Below the pieces are notes generated by a model. It saw nothing but the letters and a program-made list of their open reading frames with translations. It did not search any database and was not told the origin of the DNA. A stretch of 64,000 nt of DNA from Rhodospirillales bacterium (GTDB lineage Bacteria; Pseudomonadota; Alphaproteobacteria; Acetobacterales; Acetobacteraceae): the NCBI GenBank assembly GCA_025352565.1, contig JANXTF010000128.1, forward strand, positions 60,819 through 124,818. The letters are read 5' to 3'. The translations under genes and the position numbers were made by a program. Positions within the stretch are counted from its first letter, which is position 1; each line of letters starts with the position of its first letter. Shown piece by piece: positions 51,114 to 63,818 of the stretch.

Positions 51114-51128
51114 GAACACTTTACGAAC
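51114..51128. promoter_or_regulatory. LexA (SOS) box between ssb and uvrA
   Basis: GAAC-ACTTTAC-GAAC, a perfect match to the alphaproteobacterial LexA consensus GAAC-N7-GAAC (equal to GTTC-N7-GTTC on the other strand). It lies 100 bases from the ssb start and 29 bases from the uvrA start, between the divergent genes, so one site can repress both until DNA damage. Confidence 0.9.
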
Positions 51129-51156
51129 AGAATTTCCACTCCGGGAAAACACCTAT

Positions 51157-54015
<2,859 letters not shown>

Positions 54016-54031
54016 CCGAGCGGCGCGCGTG

Positions 54032-55153
54032 ATGGCCGAACCCGCCGGAAAAGTCGTGTTCGCCGACCAGTTGCGCGGGATAGCCGCCCTCGTGGTCGTG
54101 TTCAGCCACATGTTCAACTCCTACCCGTTCGCCCAGTCCATGGTCTCCGGCCTCGTGGCGGCGCCGCAGGTGGAAGTGCCGAACCTCTGGATCACGATCC
54201 CGTTCACGCAGCCCTGGATCAATTTCGGGCCTTTCGGGGTGGGCCTGTTCTTCCTGGTCAGCGGATTCGTCATCCCGTTTTCGCTGCGGCGACACAATCG
54301 GGGCTCGTTCCTGCTGGCGCGCGCGCTGCGCATCTATCCCACCTACGCGGCGGCGCTGGCGATCGGCTGCCTGTTCGTCGTGGCATCCGCGCGCTTCTGG
54401 CATCGGCCGGTCCCATTCGGATGGGGCCAATTCTGGGCGAATGCGGAATTGCTCCATGTGTTCCGGGGCTACGCCTCGCTCGATCAGGTCAATTGGACGC
54501 TGGTGATCGAGCTGCATTTCTATCTGTTCGCGGCATTGGCGCGCCCATGGATCCTGCGTCACAGCCTGTGGCCGATGGTCGTGGCCGCGGCGGGCGGCGC
54601 GGGCTATTTCGCGCTGCAACACTTTGGTGCCGCGAAACAACCCTCGTTCCTGGAGTTCGAGGCGATGTCCCTGCCGTTCATGCTGATCGGCACCGCGTTC
54701 CACTACCATTTCGCAGGGGGGTTGCGGACGCCTGGGCTTTGCGTGGCAACATTGGCACTGGTTGGCCTGTTCGTGGTTCTGTTTCGCATCAGCCCCGCCA
54801 GCGGCGGCGCCTGGACGACGGCGGGAAGTTACGGCTTCGCGCTGTCCCTGTTCGGCATCGCCTACGCCGCACGCCGGCTCATTCCGGATTGGGGCATCCT
54901 GCGGTTGCTCGCGCGCATCAGCTTCCCGCTCTATGCCGTTCACTTGCTGGCATCGTTCAGCCTGATGACCTGGCTCATCGCGGGGCCGTTGCGTCTACCC
55001 TACGAGTGGGCATCGAGCGTCGCATTCGTCGTGGTGCTGCTGATCGCCTGGTTGCTGCACCAGGGTGTCGAACGCCGGACGATCGCCTGGGGCGCGGCAC
55101 TCGGCCGTCCACGCGGCAAAACGGTTCCGGCCGCCGAACTCGCCATCGGCTGA
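54032..55153 (+). CDS. Membrane acyltransferase 3 family protein (OafA/YrhL-like)
   Basis: A 373-aa polytopic protein with about ten helices. It starts FADQLRGIAALVVVFSHMF, with the conserved Arg and His of acyltransferase-3 proteins, and has FGVGLFFLVSGFVIPFSL, the second family block. Members O-acetylate or O-succinylate surface polysaccharides or lipids in the inner membrane. No polysaccharide genes adjoin it. It lies 16 bases after uvrA and may be read through. The GTG at 54029 is an alternative start. Confidence 0.88.
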   Translation: MAEPAGKVVFADQLRGIAALVVVFSHMFNSYPFAQSMVSGLVAAPQVEVPNLWITIPFTQPWINFGPFGVGLFFLVSGFVIPFSLRRHNRGSFLLARALRIYPTYAAALAIGCLFVVASARFWHRPVPFGWGQFWANAELLHVFRGYASLDQVNWTLVIELHFYLFAALARPWILRHSLWPMVVAAAGGAGYFALQHFGAAKQPSFLEFEAMSLPFMLIGTAFHYHFAGGLRTPGLCVATLALVGLFVVLFRISPASGGAWTTAGSYGFALSLFGIAYAARRLIPDWGILRLLARISFPLYAVHLLASFSLMTWLIAGPLRLPYEWASSVAFVVVLLIAWLLHQGVERRTIAWGAALGRPRGKTVPAAELAIG

Positions 55154-55156
55154 CGG

Positions 55157-56593
55157 TCAGTCGCGTCGCACGACCGACCGATAGAGTTCAGCGTATCGCG
55201 CGGCCGGCGCCTGCCACCCCACGCTGGCCGCCATCGCGTTGCGCTGCATCGCCGACCACGCCGACCGCTCGCGGAACAACTCGGCCGCGCGCGCGACGGC
55301 GTATCGAAGCGCCCCCGGATCGTTCGGCGCGAACTGGAGCCCCGTCGCCACATTCGCCGCCAGCGCCATCGGGTTGGCGTCGATCACCGTGTCGGCCAGC
55401 CCGCCGACGCGGGCGACCACGGGGATCGCGCCATAGCGCAGCGCGCAAAGCTGGGTGAGGCCGCACGGCTCGAACCGTGACGGCACCAGCAGCGCGTCGC
55501 ACCCACCTTGCATCAAGTGGGCCAGCGTCTCGTCATAGCCGAGATGCACGCCGATCTCACCGGGCCGCGCGGCGGCGGCGGCGGCGAAGGCCTGTTCCAG
55601 CGCCGGCTCCCCCGCACCGAGCAACGCCAACTGGCTCCCATCGGGGAGTGCATCGAGCATTTGGGCCAGGAGGTCCATGCCCTTCTGCCAAGTGAGCCGC
55701 GTGACGACGCCAAACAGCAGCGCGAAGCTGTTCTGGCGCAGGCCGAGGCGGCGCTGCACCTCCTGCTTGTTCAGGTGACGCAGGGGAAGGCGGGTGGCGT
55801 CATAGGTGGCCGCGAGGCGCCGATCGGTCGCCGGGTTCCAGACCTCGGTGTCGAGCCCGTTCAGGATTCCCGACAAATCGGCGCGTCGGCTCCGCAGCAA
55901 CCCGTCAAAGCCCATGCCGCCGCCCGGTGCCGCGATTTCGCGCGCGTAGGTGGGCGAGACGGTGGTGATGCGGTCGGCGAACCGCAGCCCGGCTTTGAGG
56001 AAGCCGAGCGAGCCGTAATATTCGAGGCCGTCCATCGCATAGGCGGCAGGCGGAAAGCCGAGCGGGCCGACCAGCGACGGCGGAAACTGGCCTTGGAAGG
56101 CAAGGTTGTGGATCGTCACCACGGTTCCTGGCCGCCTGCCGCCGCCATAGTGGAGATAGGCGGGTGCCAGCGCCGCCTGCCAGTCATGGGCATGAACCAC
56201 ATCGGGCACGAACCCGGCGATCTCCCCTGCCCCGATCCTCGCCGCGACTTGGCCGAGGGCCGCGAAGCGGAAGGCGTTGTCCGGCCAGTCCCACCCGTCC
56301 GGTCCGCTGTAGATGTTGCCTCCGCGGCCATACAGGTCCGGCGCGTCGATCACGAACAGCTCGAGGGCGCCGGCGCGGGCCGCGCGCAGCTGTCCGGGGC
56401 GGCCAAACAGGTCGAGCGCCAGGATCGCCTCGCTCGCGTCGAGTGCCGCCAGCACGGCCGGGTAGCCGGGGACCAGGGTGCGGGTCTCGACGCCTTCGGC
56501 CGCGAGTGCCGCGGGCAGCGCGCCGACCACGTCCGCGAGGCCGCCGGTTTTCACCAGCGGGTAGATTTCCGAGGCGACGGCGAGAACCTTCAA
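55157..56593 (-). CDS. glgA: Glycogen synthase GlgA
   Basis: A 478-aa GT5 glycosyltransferase that adds glucose from ADP-glucose to alpha-1,4-glucan. The N-terminus [21 protein letters not shown] holds the KTGGL ADP-glucose motif, and [16 protein letters not shown] is the C-terminal E-x7-E region. I set the start at TTG 56593 because it gives the exact family N-terminus and its TTGA overlaps the glgC stop. Length matches (about 477). It is the last gene of glgP-glgC-glgA. Confidence 0.96.
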   Translation of the reverse strand: MKVLAVASEIYPLVKTGGLADVVGALPAALAAEGVETRTLVPGYPAVLAALDASEAILALDLFGRPGQLRAARAGALELFVIDAPDLYGRGGNIYSGPDGWDWPDNAFRFAALGQVAARIGAGEIAGFVPDVVHAHDWQAALAPAYLHYGGGRRPGTVVTIHNLAFQGQFPPSLVGPLGFPPAAYAMDGLEYYGSLGFLKAGLRFADRITTVSPTYAREIAAPGGGMGFDGLLRSRRADLSGILNGLDTEVWNPATDRRLAATYDATRLPLRHLNKQEVQRRLGLRQNSFALLFGVVTRLTWQKGMDLLAQMLDALPDGSQLALLGAGEPALEQAFAAAAAARPGEIGVHLGYDETLAHLMQGGCDALLVPSRFEPCGLTQLCALRYGAIPVVARVGGLADTVIDANPMALAANVATGLQFAPNDPGALRYAVARAAELFRERSAWSAMQRNAMAASVGWQAPAARYAELYRSVVRRD

Positions 56594-57858
56594 GACGGCA
56601 GGCGGTCGAGCATGTCTTGCGTGATGAGGCACACGCCGGACGCGGTGCGGCGGAACCGGCGCGCATCCTCATCGGCGTCCTCGCCCACCACCAGACCTTC
56701 GGGGATCACCACGCCACGGTCGATCACCACTTTCGACAGGCGCGCCGAACGGTGGATTTCCGCGTAGGGCAGCACCACCGCCTCGTCGAGATGGCCAAAG
56801 GAATGGACATGGACGCCGGTGAACAGCAGCGAACGCCGCACCGTGCTGCCGGAGACGATGCAGCCGCCCGCCACCATCGAGTCAACCGCCGAACCCCGTC
56901 GTCCCGCATCGTCGAACACGAACTTGGCGGGTGGGGTGATCTCGGCATAGGTCCAGATCGGCCAGTCGCGATCGTACAGGTCGAGTGCCGGGGTCACGTC
57001 GGTGAGGTCGATATTGGCCTGCCAATAGGCGTCCAGCGTGCCAACGTCGCGCCAGTAGGCTTCCGCCTCGTAGGTGGAGCGGATGCACGAGCGGGAGAAG
57101 CGATGGGCGACGGCTTTGCCGTGCCTGACGATGTAGGGAATGATATCCTTGCCGAAATCGCGCTCGGAACTCGGGTCGGCGGCGTCGCGCCGCAGCTGGT
57201 CGAACAGGAATTTGGTCTCGAACACGTAGATGCCCATGCTGGCGAGCGCCATGTGCGGCTTGTCCGGCATGCCGGGTGGGTCGGCCGGCTTTTCCAGGAA
57301 GGAGAGCAGGCGGTCGTTCGCGTCGACATGCATCACGCCGAGCGAGGTCGCCTCCATGCGTGGCACCTCGATGCAGCCGATAGTGACGTCCGCCCCCTGC
57401 TCCACGTGCTGCTGAAGCATGGGCTCGTAGTCCATCTTGTAGATGTGGTCGCCCGCCAGCAGCACGATGAATTGAGGGGCGTAGTCGCGGATGATGTCGA
57501 GGTTCTGGAACACGGCGTCCGCCGTGCCGGCATACCATTGCGTTGCCGACACCCGTTGGCTCGCGGGCAGGATGTCGAAGCTCTCGTTGCGCTCCGGACG
57601 CATGAAGTTCCAGCCGCGCTGCAAATGGCGGATCAGGCTGTGGGCCTTGTACTGGGTCGCCACGCCGAACCGCCGGATGCCGGAATTCAGCGCGTTCGAC
57701 AGCGCGAAGTCGATGATGCGGCTTTTCGCGCCAAAGAACACCGCCGGCTTGGCGCGCCGGTCGGTCAGCTCCTGCAGGCGGCTTCCCCGCCCGCCAGCCA
57801 ACACATAGGCCATGGCCGAGCGCGCCAACGGGCCGCCATTCGTCTTGATCGCGGCCAT
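56590..57858 (-). CDS. glgC: Glucose-1-phosphate adenylyltransferase GlgC
   Basis: A 422-aa ADP-glucose pyrophosphorylase, the committed step of glycogen synthesis. [26 protein letters not shown] is the nucleotide-binding start, and [16 protein letters not shown] and [13 protein letters not shown] are family blocks. The C-terminal left-handed beta-helix region carries the allosteric interface. GGGAGG precedes the ATG. It overlaps glgA and is 30 bases after glgP. Confidence 0.97.
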   Translation of the reverse strand: MAAIKTNGGPLARSAMAYVLAGGRGSRLQELTDRRAKPAVFFGAKSRIIDFALSNALNSGIRRFGVATQYKAHSLIRHLQRGWNFMRPERNESFDILPASQRVSATQWYAGTADAVFQNLDIIRDYAPQFIVLLAGDHIYKMDYEPMLQQHVEQGADVTIGCIEVPRMEATSLGVMHVDANDRLLSFLEKPADPPGMPDKPHMALASMGIYVFETKFLFDQLRRDAADPSSERDFGKDIIPYIVRHGKAVAHRFSRSCIRSTYEAEAYWRDVGTLDAYWQANIDLTDVTPALDLYDRDWPIWTYAEITPPAKFVFDDAGRRGSAVDSMVAGGCIVSGSTVRRSLLFTGVHVHSFGHLDEAVVLPYAEIHRSARLSKVVIDRGVVIPEGLVVGEDADEDARRFRRTASGVCLITQDMLDRLPS

Positions 57859-57888
57859 AGGGCCTCCCTTGCTCTTGCCGCCCTTGTA

Positions 57889-60348
57889 TCAGGCGGTGAG
57901 CCGCTCAAGCACACGATTCGGCCAGCGCGGATTGCGCAGCTTCACGTTCCAGATGCCCTCGGCGTATTCGCGGATCGCGCGGTCCGATGAAAACCACGCG
58001 ACTCCGGCGGTGTTGCGGATGCTGGACGCCCACCATTTGGCAGGCTCGCGCCAACAGGCGTCCACCCGATCCTGCGCCGCGACGTAGGCATCGAAATCGG
58101 CGGTGACCAGGAAGTTGTCATGCGCCCGCAGCCCGTCCACCAGGCTCCGATAACGCCCCGGCTCGCTCGGCGAGAACGCGCCATACGCCACCATCTGCAA
58201 CACCTCCGCCAACGCCGGCGAGGCACGGATGAAACGATCCGCGTCGGGCCCGGCATGTCGCCGTGCCCAGGCCTCGTCGGCGGTCAGGCCGAAGATGAAC
58301 ATGTTCCCGTGGCCCACATGCTCGCGAATTTCGACGTTGGCGCCGTCGAGCGTGCCGATCGTGACGGCCCCGTTGAGCGCAAACTTCATGTTGCCGGTGC
58401 CCGACGCCTCCATACCGGCGGTGGATATCTGTTCCGACAGGTCGGCCGCCGGGATGATCGTCTCGGCGAGGCTCACATTGTAGTTGGGCAGGAACACGAG
58501 CTTGAGGCGGTCACGCGTGACCGGATCGTTGTTGATGACCGATGCCACGTCGTTCGCGAGCCGGATGATCTGCTTGGCGACATGGTAGCTCGCCGCCGCC
58601 TTGCCGGCGAATACCTTCACCCGAGGAACCCAGTCATGGCCGGGGTTGGCGCGAATGCGGTTGTACTGCGCGATGGTTTGCAGGATGTTCAGCAACTGGC
58701 GCTTGTATTCGTGCATGCGCTTGACCTGCACGTCGAACATCGCATCCGGCGATATCTCGATACCCAGCGCCTCCCGCGCGACCGCCGCCAGCGCACGCTT
58801 GCCGGCATGGCGCTGGGCGGCGAAGCGCGCCTGGAACTCCGCGTCGTCGGCGAAAGCCGCGAGCCCGCTGAGCAGATCGGGATTGCCGAGCACATCGGGG
58901 CCGAGCTTCTCCACCAAAAGCGCCGTGAGATCGGGATTCGCCGTATGCAGCCAGCGGCGGAAGGTGATGCCGTTGGTGCGGTTGACGATACGATCCCCGC
59001 AGGCCCGGTTCATCTCGCCGAACACGGTGCGCTTCAGCAGGTCGGTGTGCAGCGCCGACACGCCGTTGACCGTGTGCGAACCCAGAAACGCCAGATGCCC
59101 CATGCGGATGCGCCGGCCATGGCTCTCGTCGATCAGCGACACCGCCGACAGGAACGCCTCGCTCTGGTCGATGGCGCGGGCATGGTCGAGATGGCGCATG
59201 TTCAGGTGGTAGATGATCTGCAGATGGCGCGGCAGGAGCCGGCCGAGCAGCCCCACGGACCAGGTCTCCAGCGCCTCGGGCATCAGCGTGTGGTTGGTGT
59301 AGGAGAAGGTGCGCTGGGTGATCGCCCATGCCTCATCCCACTCCATGGCGTGAATATCCATCAGCAGACGCATCATCTCGGCGACGCCGAGCGCCGGATG
59401 GGTGTCGTTCAACTGGATCGCGACATGGTCCGACAGTTTGGCAAGCGGGTGCCCCTCGTCCAGATGCCGGCGCAGCAGGTCCTGCAGGGAGGCGGAGGTG
59501 AAGAAGAACTCCTGCCGCAGCCGCAATTCCTGTCCGGCCTCGCTGTCATCGGCCGGATACAGCACGCGCGAGATGGCCTCCGCGCGCACCCGCTCGCCGA
59601 GTGCCCCCACATGGTCGCCGCGGTTGAAGGCGTCGAGCGCCAGCGGGTCGGTGGCGACCGCCGACCACAGCCGCAGCGTGTTGGCGTGGCCGTTGCGCCA
59701 GCCGACCACCGGCGTGTCGTAGGCGACCGCGAACACGGTGTCCGAAGGTTGCCAGCTGAACGCGATGCCGCCGCCGGGCTTGGCCGCGACCGCCACCTGG
59801 CCGCCGAACGGGATGCGGAACGCGAGATCGGGCCGGGGAAACTCCCACGGGTTGCCGGCGGCAAGCCAGGTTTCCGGCACCTCGTGCTGTTCGCCCGCGA
59901 TGATAAGCTGGCGGAACAGCCCGTGCTCGTAGCGGATGCCGTAGCCGTAGGCCGGGATGCCCAGCGTCGCCATGCTCTCCATGTAGCAGGCGGCCAGGCG
60001 TCCGAGGCCGCCATTGCCCAGCGCCGGGTCCGGCTCCTGCGCGCGGATCTGGTTGAAATCGACACCCAGTTGGGACAGCGCCTCGCGCACCATTTCGACC
60101 TCGCCGAGATTGCCCAGCGTGTCGGCCAGCAGCCGCCCGATCAGGAACTCCATCGACAGGTAGTAGACCCGCTTCTCCCCGCTGCCCCGCACGCGCCTGC
60201 GGCCGGACTGCCAGTCATCGACCACGTTGTCGCGCACCGCCATGGCGGTGGCCACGAACCATTCGCGCGGGCTCGCCCGCTGAGGTTCCTTGCCGACCTG
60301 GTAGATCAGCTTGGAAAGGATGCGCTGCTTGAGAGCCGATGCGTCCAT
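57889..60348 (-). CDS. glgP: Glycogen phosphorylase GlgP
   Basis: An 819-aa PLP-dependent enzyme that releases glucose-1-phosphate from glycogen. The PLP lysine is in EASGTGNMKFALNGA near residue 650. ALGNGGLGRLAACYMESMATL and the N-terminal phosphate-site blocks are intact. Length matches (about 815). AAAAGG precedes the ATG. It is first in the operon with glgC and glgA, so synthesis and breakdown genes are cotranscribed. The branching gene glgB and the debranching gene are not in the window. Confidence 0.97.
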   Translation of the reverse strand: MDASALKQRILSKLIYQVGKEPQRASPREWFVATAMAVRDNVVDDWQSGRRRVRGSGEKRVYYLSMEFLIGRLLADTLGNLGEVEMVREALSQLGVDFNQIRAQEPDPALGNGGLGRLAACYMESMATLGIPAYGYGIRYEHGLFRQLIIAGEQHEVPETWLAAGNPWEFPRPDLAFRIPFGGQVAVAAKPGGGIAFSWQPSDTVFAVAYDTPVVGWRNGHANTLRLWSAVATDPLALDAFNRGDHVGALGERVRAEAISRVLYPADDSEAGQELRLRQEFFFTSASLQDLLRRHLDEGHPLAKLSDHVAIQLNDTHPALGVAEMMRLLMDIHAMEWDEAWAITQRTFSYTNHTLMPEALETWSVGLLGRLLPRHLQIIYHLNMRHLDHARAIDQSEAFLSAVSLIDESHGRRIRMGHLAFLGSHTVNGVSALHTDLLKRTVFGEMNRACGDRIVNRTNGITFRRWLHTANPDLTALLVEKLGPDVLGNPDLLSGLAAFADDAEFQARFAAQRHAGKRALAAVAREALGIEISPDAMFDVQVKRMHEYKRQLLNILQTIAQYNRIRANPGHDWVPRVKVFAGKAAASYHVAKQIIRLANDVASVINNDPVTRDRLKLVFLPNYNVSLAETIIPAADLSEQISTAGMEASGTGNMKFALNGAVTIGTLDGANVEIREHVGHGNMFIFGLTADEAWARRHAGPDADRFIRASPALAEVLQMVAYGAFSPSEPGRYRSLVDGLRAHDNFLVTADFDAYVAAQDRVDACWREPAKWWASSIRNTAGVAWFSSDRAIREYAEGIWNVKLRNPRWPNRVLERLTA

Positions 60349-60474
60349 GAATGGCCTTTTCCGGGTCGGTGAGGTGATCCCTTGTAGCTGGAAATCACAA
60401 ACGAGCGGTTAGCGATAGGCGCACCCGTGCCTGATCGCTGTTGTCGCCCCCGATGGCCTGGGTATGCTTGGGGC

Positions 60475-60540
60475 ATGATGGACCCGAAAAACCTCGACCC
60501 CGCCGCCTATGTCGCCGCCGTGGCGGATTTCGCGCGATGA
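60475..60540 (+). CDS. 21-codon ORF, possible AtzG-like remnant
   Basis: Reads [21 protein letters not shown] and ends in an ATGA overlap with the AtzH-like gene. The [10 protein letters not shown] stretch recalls the first helix of AtzG/HpxX-type small subunits, which elsewhere sit next to an AtzE amidase and AtzH. It may be a truncated AtzG whose amidase has been lost, or simply a leader that couples translation. The likeness is from memory over a very short stretch. Confidence 0.3.
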   Translation: MMDPKNLDPAAYVAAVADFAR

Positions 60541-60962
60541 ACGCGATCAACCTCCCCGAAATAGTCGCCGAGGTGGACGCGGCCTTCCGCCGCTACGAGG
60601 CGGCGCTGATCGCCAACGACGTGACCGTTTTGTCGGAGCTGTTCTGGGACAGCCCGCATACCATCCGCTACGGCCTCGCGGAAAACCTGCACGGCGCCGA
60701 TGAAATCCGCGCCTTCCGCGCCGCCCGCGCCGGCATCGACCTGTCGCGCGACCTCGCTCGCACCACCATCACCACCTATGGCCACGATTTCGCGACCGCC
60801 AGCACGCTGTATCGCCGCCGCGCGAGCGGCCGCACCGGGCGGCAGATGCAGACCTGGCTCCGCACGCCCGAGGGTTGGCGCGTGGTGGCGGCGCATGTGT
60901 CGTTCCTCTACTACGATTTCCCCCCAGGCTACGATTTCCCTTCAGGCGAGGCGCGCGCGTGA
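60537..60962 (+). CDS. AtzH/HpxZ-like small protein (NTF2-like fold)
   Basis: A 141-aa protein of the AtzH/HpxZ group (DUF3225-like). [38 protein letters not shown] and [19 protein letters not shown] are the family blocks. Relatives occur with AtzE-type amidases in ureide or cyanurate breakdown, with an unknown role in complex assembly. The start ATG 60537 overlaps the small ORF before it, and the stop overlaps the kinase start (GTGA). No amidase gene is present here. Confidence 0.82.
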   Translation: MNAINLPEIVAEVDAAFRRYEAALIANDVTVLSELFWDSPHTIRYGLAENLHGADEIRAFRAARAGIDLSRDLARTTITTYGHDFATASTLYRRRASGRTGRQMQTWLRTPEGWRVVAAHVSFLYYDFPPGYDFPSGEARA

Positions 60963-61828
60963 TCGCGGTCGATTGGGGCACCAGCAGCTTCCGCGCGTTC
61001 CGGGTCGACCGTTCGGGCGCCATCCTCGGGCGCACCAGTTCGCGCTTGGGAATCCTGAACGTCGCGCGCGGCGAATTTGCCGGGACCTTGCGATCCGCGA
61101 TCGCCGCATGGCTGGCGGAGGGCGAAACCGACATCCTGCTGAGCGGCATGGTCGGTAGCCGGCAGGGCTGGGTGGAGGCGCCCTATCTCCCCTGCCCCGC
61201 CGGCCCCGCCGAAATCGCGGCGGCACTGGTGCCGGTGCCGTTCGAGGGCGCGCGGGCCAGGCTGGTGCCGGGCCTGACCGACCGGGATGGCGATGGCGTG
61301 CCCGAGGCGATGCGCGGCGAGGAGACGCAGCTGCTGGGCGCGATGGACGCCATGCGCGGCGCCGGAGTCGCGTGCCTGCCCGGCAGCCATTCCAAATGGG
61401 CGCGTCTGGCGGGCGGCCGGATCGCTTCGTTCCGCACCTATCTGAGCGGCGAGGCCTACTCCGCCCTGCGCGGCGGCACCATCCTCGGCCGCATGATGAC
61501 GGACGGGCCGCCAGATGCGGCTGCCTTCGCCGATGGCGTGGCCCGCTCCGGGCAGGCCGGCCATCTGCTGCATCATCTGTTCGGCGTCCGCACGCGCGGC
61601 CTGTTCGGCACGCTGGCCGACGACGCCAGCGCCTCCTACCTCTCCGGCCTGCTGATCGGCCACGAGGTGCGCGCGGCGCTGCCGGCGGACGGGCATGTAA
61701 GCCTGATCGGGTCCGCCACGCTGACGGCTTTGTATGCGTCCGCGATCGCCCATTGCGGCGGCACGCCGCGGGTCATGGACGAGGACGCGGCCGCCCGGGG
61801 GTTGGCCCTGGTGGCGGATGCCGGCTGA
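60959..61828 (+). CDS. dgoK: 2-dehydro-3-deoxygalactonokinase (DgoK-like)
   Basis: A 289-aa sugar-acid kinase of the DgoK family, which phosphorylates 2-keto-3-deoxygalactonate. It opens with [16 protein letters not shown], the phosphate-1 ATP loop of this family. Later blocks are [29 protein letters not shown] and [11 protein letters not shown]. The start is GTG at 60959, overlapping the AtzH-like stop. With the enolase-superfamily gene at 62.4 kb it suggests galactonate or related sugar-acid use; the aldolase DgoA is not in the window. Confidence 0.85.
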   Translation: MIAVDWGTSSFRAFRVDRSGAILGRTSSRLGILNVARGEFAGTLRSAIAAWLAEGETDILLSGMVGSRQGWVEAPYLPCPAGPAEIAAALVPVPFEGARARLVPGLTDRDGDGVPEAMRGEETQLLGAMDAMRGAGVACLPGSHSKWARLAGGRIASFRTYLSGEAYSALRGGTILGRMMTDGPPDAAAFADGVARSGQAGHLLHHLFGVRTRGLFGTLADDASASYLSGLLIGHEVRAALPADGHVSLIGSATLTALYASAIAHCGGTPRVMDEDAAARGLALVADAG

Positions 61829-61831
61829 CGG

Positions 61832-62314
61832 TCAGGCCGCCAGCAGCGCCTTCAGGTCGAGCCGCGCCGTGAACATCGCAAGCTTGCCCGCCGCGTCGCG
61901 CGGCCACTCCGCGCCGGGGCGGTCCCAGTAAAGTTCCACCCCGTTCTGATCCGGGTCGCGCAGATAGAGCGCCTCGCTGACGCCGTGGTCCGATGCGCCG
62001 TCGAGCGGAATACCGGCGGCGATCAGGCGGCGGAGAGCGTCTGCCAGGTCCGCCCGCTCGGGATACAGGATGGCGGTATGGAACAGCCCCGTGCTGCCGG
62101 GCGGCGGCGACGAGCCGCCGAGGCTCTCCCAGGTGTTGAGGCCGATATGGTGGTGGTAGCCGCCGGCGGAGAGGAAGGCCGCCTGCGTCCCGAAACGTTG
62201 CATCAGCTGGAAGCCGAGCACGCCGACATAGAACCCGATCGCACGATCGAGGTCGGCGACCTTGAGGTGGACATGGCCGATGCGGGTGCCGGGGGCGATG
62301 GGTATGTCGGACAT
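61832..62314 (-). CDS. VOC-family metalloprotein (glyoxalase/extradiol dioxygenase-like)
   Basis: A 160-aa vicinal-oxygen-chelate protein of two beta-alpha-beta-beta-beta modules. Candidate metal ligands are His in RIGHVHLKV, His in GLFHTAIL and Glu in GVELYWDRP. GGYHHHIGLNTW is typical of the CatE-like ring-cleaving dioxygenase branch, which is consistent with but does not prove dioxygenase activity. It converges on dgoK with a 3-base gap and is divergent from the dehydratase gene. Confidence 0.84.
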   Translation of the reverse strand: MSDIPIAPGTRIGHVHLKVADLDRAIGFYVGVLGFQLMQRFGTQAAFLSAGGYHHHIGLNTWESLGGSSPPPGSTGLFHTAILYPERADLADALRRLIAAGIPLDGASDHGVSEALYLRDPDQNGVELYWDRPGAEWPRDAAGKLAMFTARLDLKALLAA

Positions 62315-62420
62315 GGCGGGGGGCTCCGGAGTGCGGCCTGGCGCCTGGACAGGCGGGCGCTGGCCAGGGAAAGTCGGGCAAATGCCGCTGGCCGGCAAGT
62401 CGCGGGGGGAAGTTTCCGAG

Positions 62421-63617
62421 ATGAAGATCACCGACATCAAATGCGCCGTCATCGCCAGCAGCCCGGTGATCCGCGTCACCACCGACGCGGGCATCACCGG
62501 CTGGAGCCAGATCGAGACCCCCAAGCCCTATCTGCAGCCGATCGTTCTGCAACTGAAGGCGTGGCTGGTCGGGCAGGACCCGGTGAATGTCGAGCGCGTC
62601 ATGCGCCGCATCCGCGCGCGCGGCGGCTTCAAGCCCTGGGGGGCGGCGGTGAGCGCGGTCGAGATGGCGCTGTGGGATATTGCCGGCAAGGCGGCCGGCC
62701 TGCCGGTGTATCGTCTGCTCGGCGGCAAGGTGCGCGACCAGGTGCGCACCTACCGCACGATGTACCACGAGCCCGGCATCGAGCACAGTGTCGCCGACTA
62801 TGTGCGCTGGGCCGAGATCGCCAAGTCGCTGCCCGAGCGGTTCACCATGTTCAAGCTGCCGACCTCGTTCCATTCCTCGATGGTGCGCGAGGTGCCGGAT
62901 TTCTTCTACGGGGCGGTGGAGGGCGACGCGCCGCACCCCTACCCGAATCGCGGCCTGCTGACCGAAACGGGCTTCCGCCACCTCGTCGATTGCGTGACGG
63001 CCGCGAAGGAGACGCTGGGGACGGGATACGGCCTCGCGGTCGATGCCGGCCCCGGCTACCTCGCCCACGACGCGCTGCGCTTCGCACGCGCGCTGGAGCC
63101 GCTTCACCTGCTGTGGGTGGAGGACATGATCACCGGCGACTATTCGCCCTTCGTCAATCCCGACGTGTACCGCGAGGTGACCGCGCGCACCACCACGCCG
63201 GTCCATACCGGCGAGCAGATTTATCTGCGGCAGAATTTCAAGGCGCTGATCGAGGGCCACGCGGTGAACGTGGTCGGCCCCGACCCGTGCGACGTGGGCG
63301 GCATCGCGGAGCTGAAATGGATCGCGGAATACGCCGATCTGCACGGCATCGCGATGGCGCCGCACGGCACGGCGAACGGGATTTTTGGCCTGGCGGCGCT
63401 GATCCAGGTGTGCGCGACGCTGCCCGACAACTACATCGCGTTCGAGTATCCGGCGCGGTTCGAGCCGTTCTGGTACGACATCACCGAGGGGTTCGAGGGG
63501 GTGCCGGTGAAGGGGGGGATGATCGACGTGCCGGATCGGCCGGGGATGGGCGTGGAGCTGAACCTTGCCGCCGCTCGGCGGTATGTGGAGGAGGCGGATG
63601 CGGGGTTCTTCGATTAG
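62421..63617 (+). CDS. Mandelate racemase/muconate lactonizing enzyme family (enolase superfamily) dehydratase
   Basis: A 398-aa enolase-superfamily protein. The N-terminal capping domain starts MKITDIKCAVIASSPVIRV. Metal ligands are Asp in LAVDAGPGY, Glu in LLWVEDM and Glu in PVHTGEQIY; the catalytic His is in MAPHGTANG. The usual KxK Lys pair is reduced to a single Lys in FKLPTS. This matches acid-sugar dehydratases such as galactonate or gluconate dehydratase. The neighbouring kinase supports sugar-acid breakdown. GGGGGAAG lies 14 bases before the ATG. Confidence 0.87.
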   Translation: MKITDIKCAVIASSPVIRVTTDAGITGWSQIETPKPYLQPIVLQLKAWLVGQDPVNVERVMRRIRARGGFKPWGAAVSAVEMALWDIAGKAAGLPVYRLLGGKVRDQVRTYRTMYHEPGIEHSVADYVRWAEIAKSLPERFTMFKLPTSFHSSMVREVPDFFYGAVEGDAPHPYPNRGLLTETGFRHLVDCVTAAKETLGTGYGLAVDAGPGYLAHDALRFARALEPLHLLWVEDMITGDYSPFVNPDVYREVTARTTTPVHTGEQIYLRQNFKALIEGHAVNVVGPDPCDVGGIAELKWIAEYADLHGIAMAPHGTANGIFGLAALIQVCATLPDNYIAFEYPARFEPFWYDITEGFEGVPVKGGMIDVPDRPGMGVELNLAAARRYVEEADAGFFD

Positions 63618-63645
63618 CGAATGTCCGATGCTGCGGCGGCCCAAG

Positions 63646-63667
63646 CCTGTCGCGCGTTTGCGACGGG
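63646..63667 (+). terminator. Possible terminator after the dehydratase gene
   Basis: An 8-bp stem (CCTGTCGC with GCGACGGG, one U-G pair) with a 6-base loop, 28 bases after the stop. No U-tract follows, so this could be Rho-dependent or only a chance hairpin. The rest of the gap up to 63818 shows no coding signal that I trust. Confidence 0.3.
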
Positions 63668-63818
63668 AAACCCTCGCGCTCGAGCCATGTCCGGCATTGC
63701 CCAGTCCCGGCTGGCCGTGCACCACATCGTCAACGTCCCGATGGGTCGAACGCACGCTTAACAGATTGATACGCCCGCTGCCGGCTTGCTTTCACCTTGA
63801 CGGCGTAGTCGAAACTCA

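Noticed and set aside
61773..63755. 660-codon open frame opposite the dehydratase and VOC genes
   Set aside because: It runs through two supported genes on different strands and has no domain likeness. It is a shadow.
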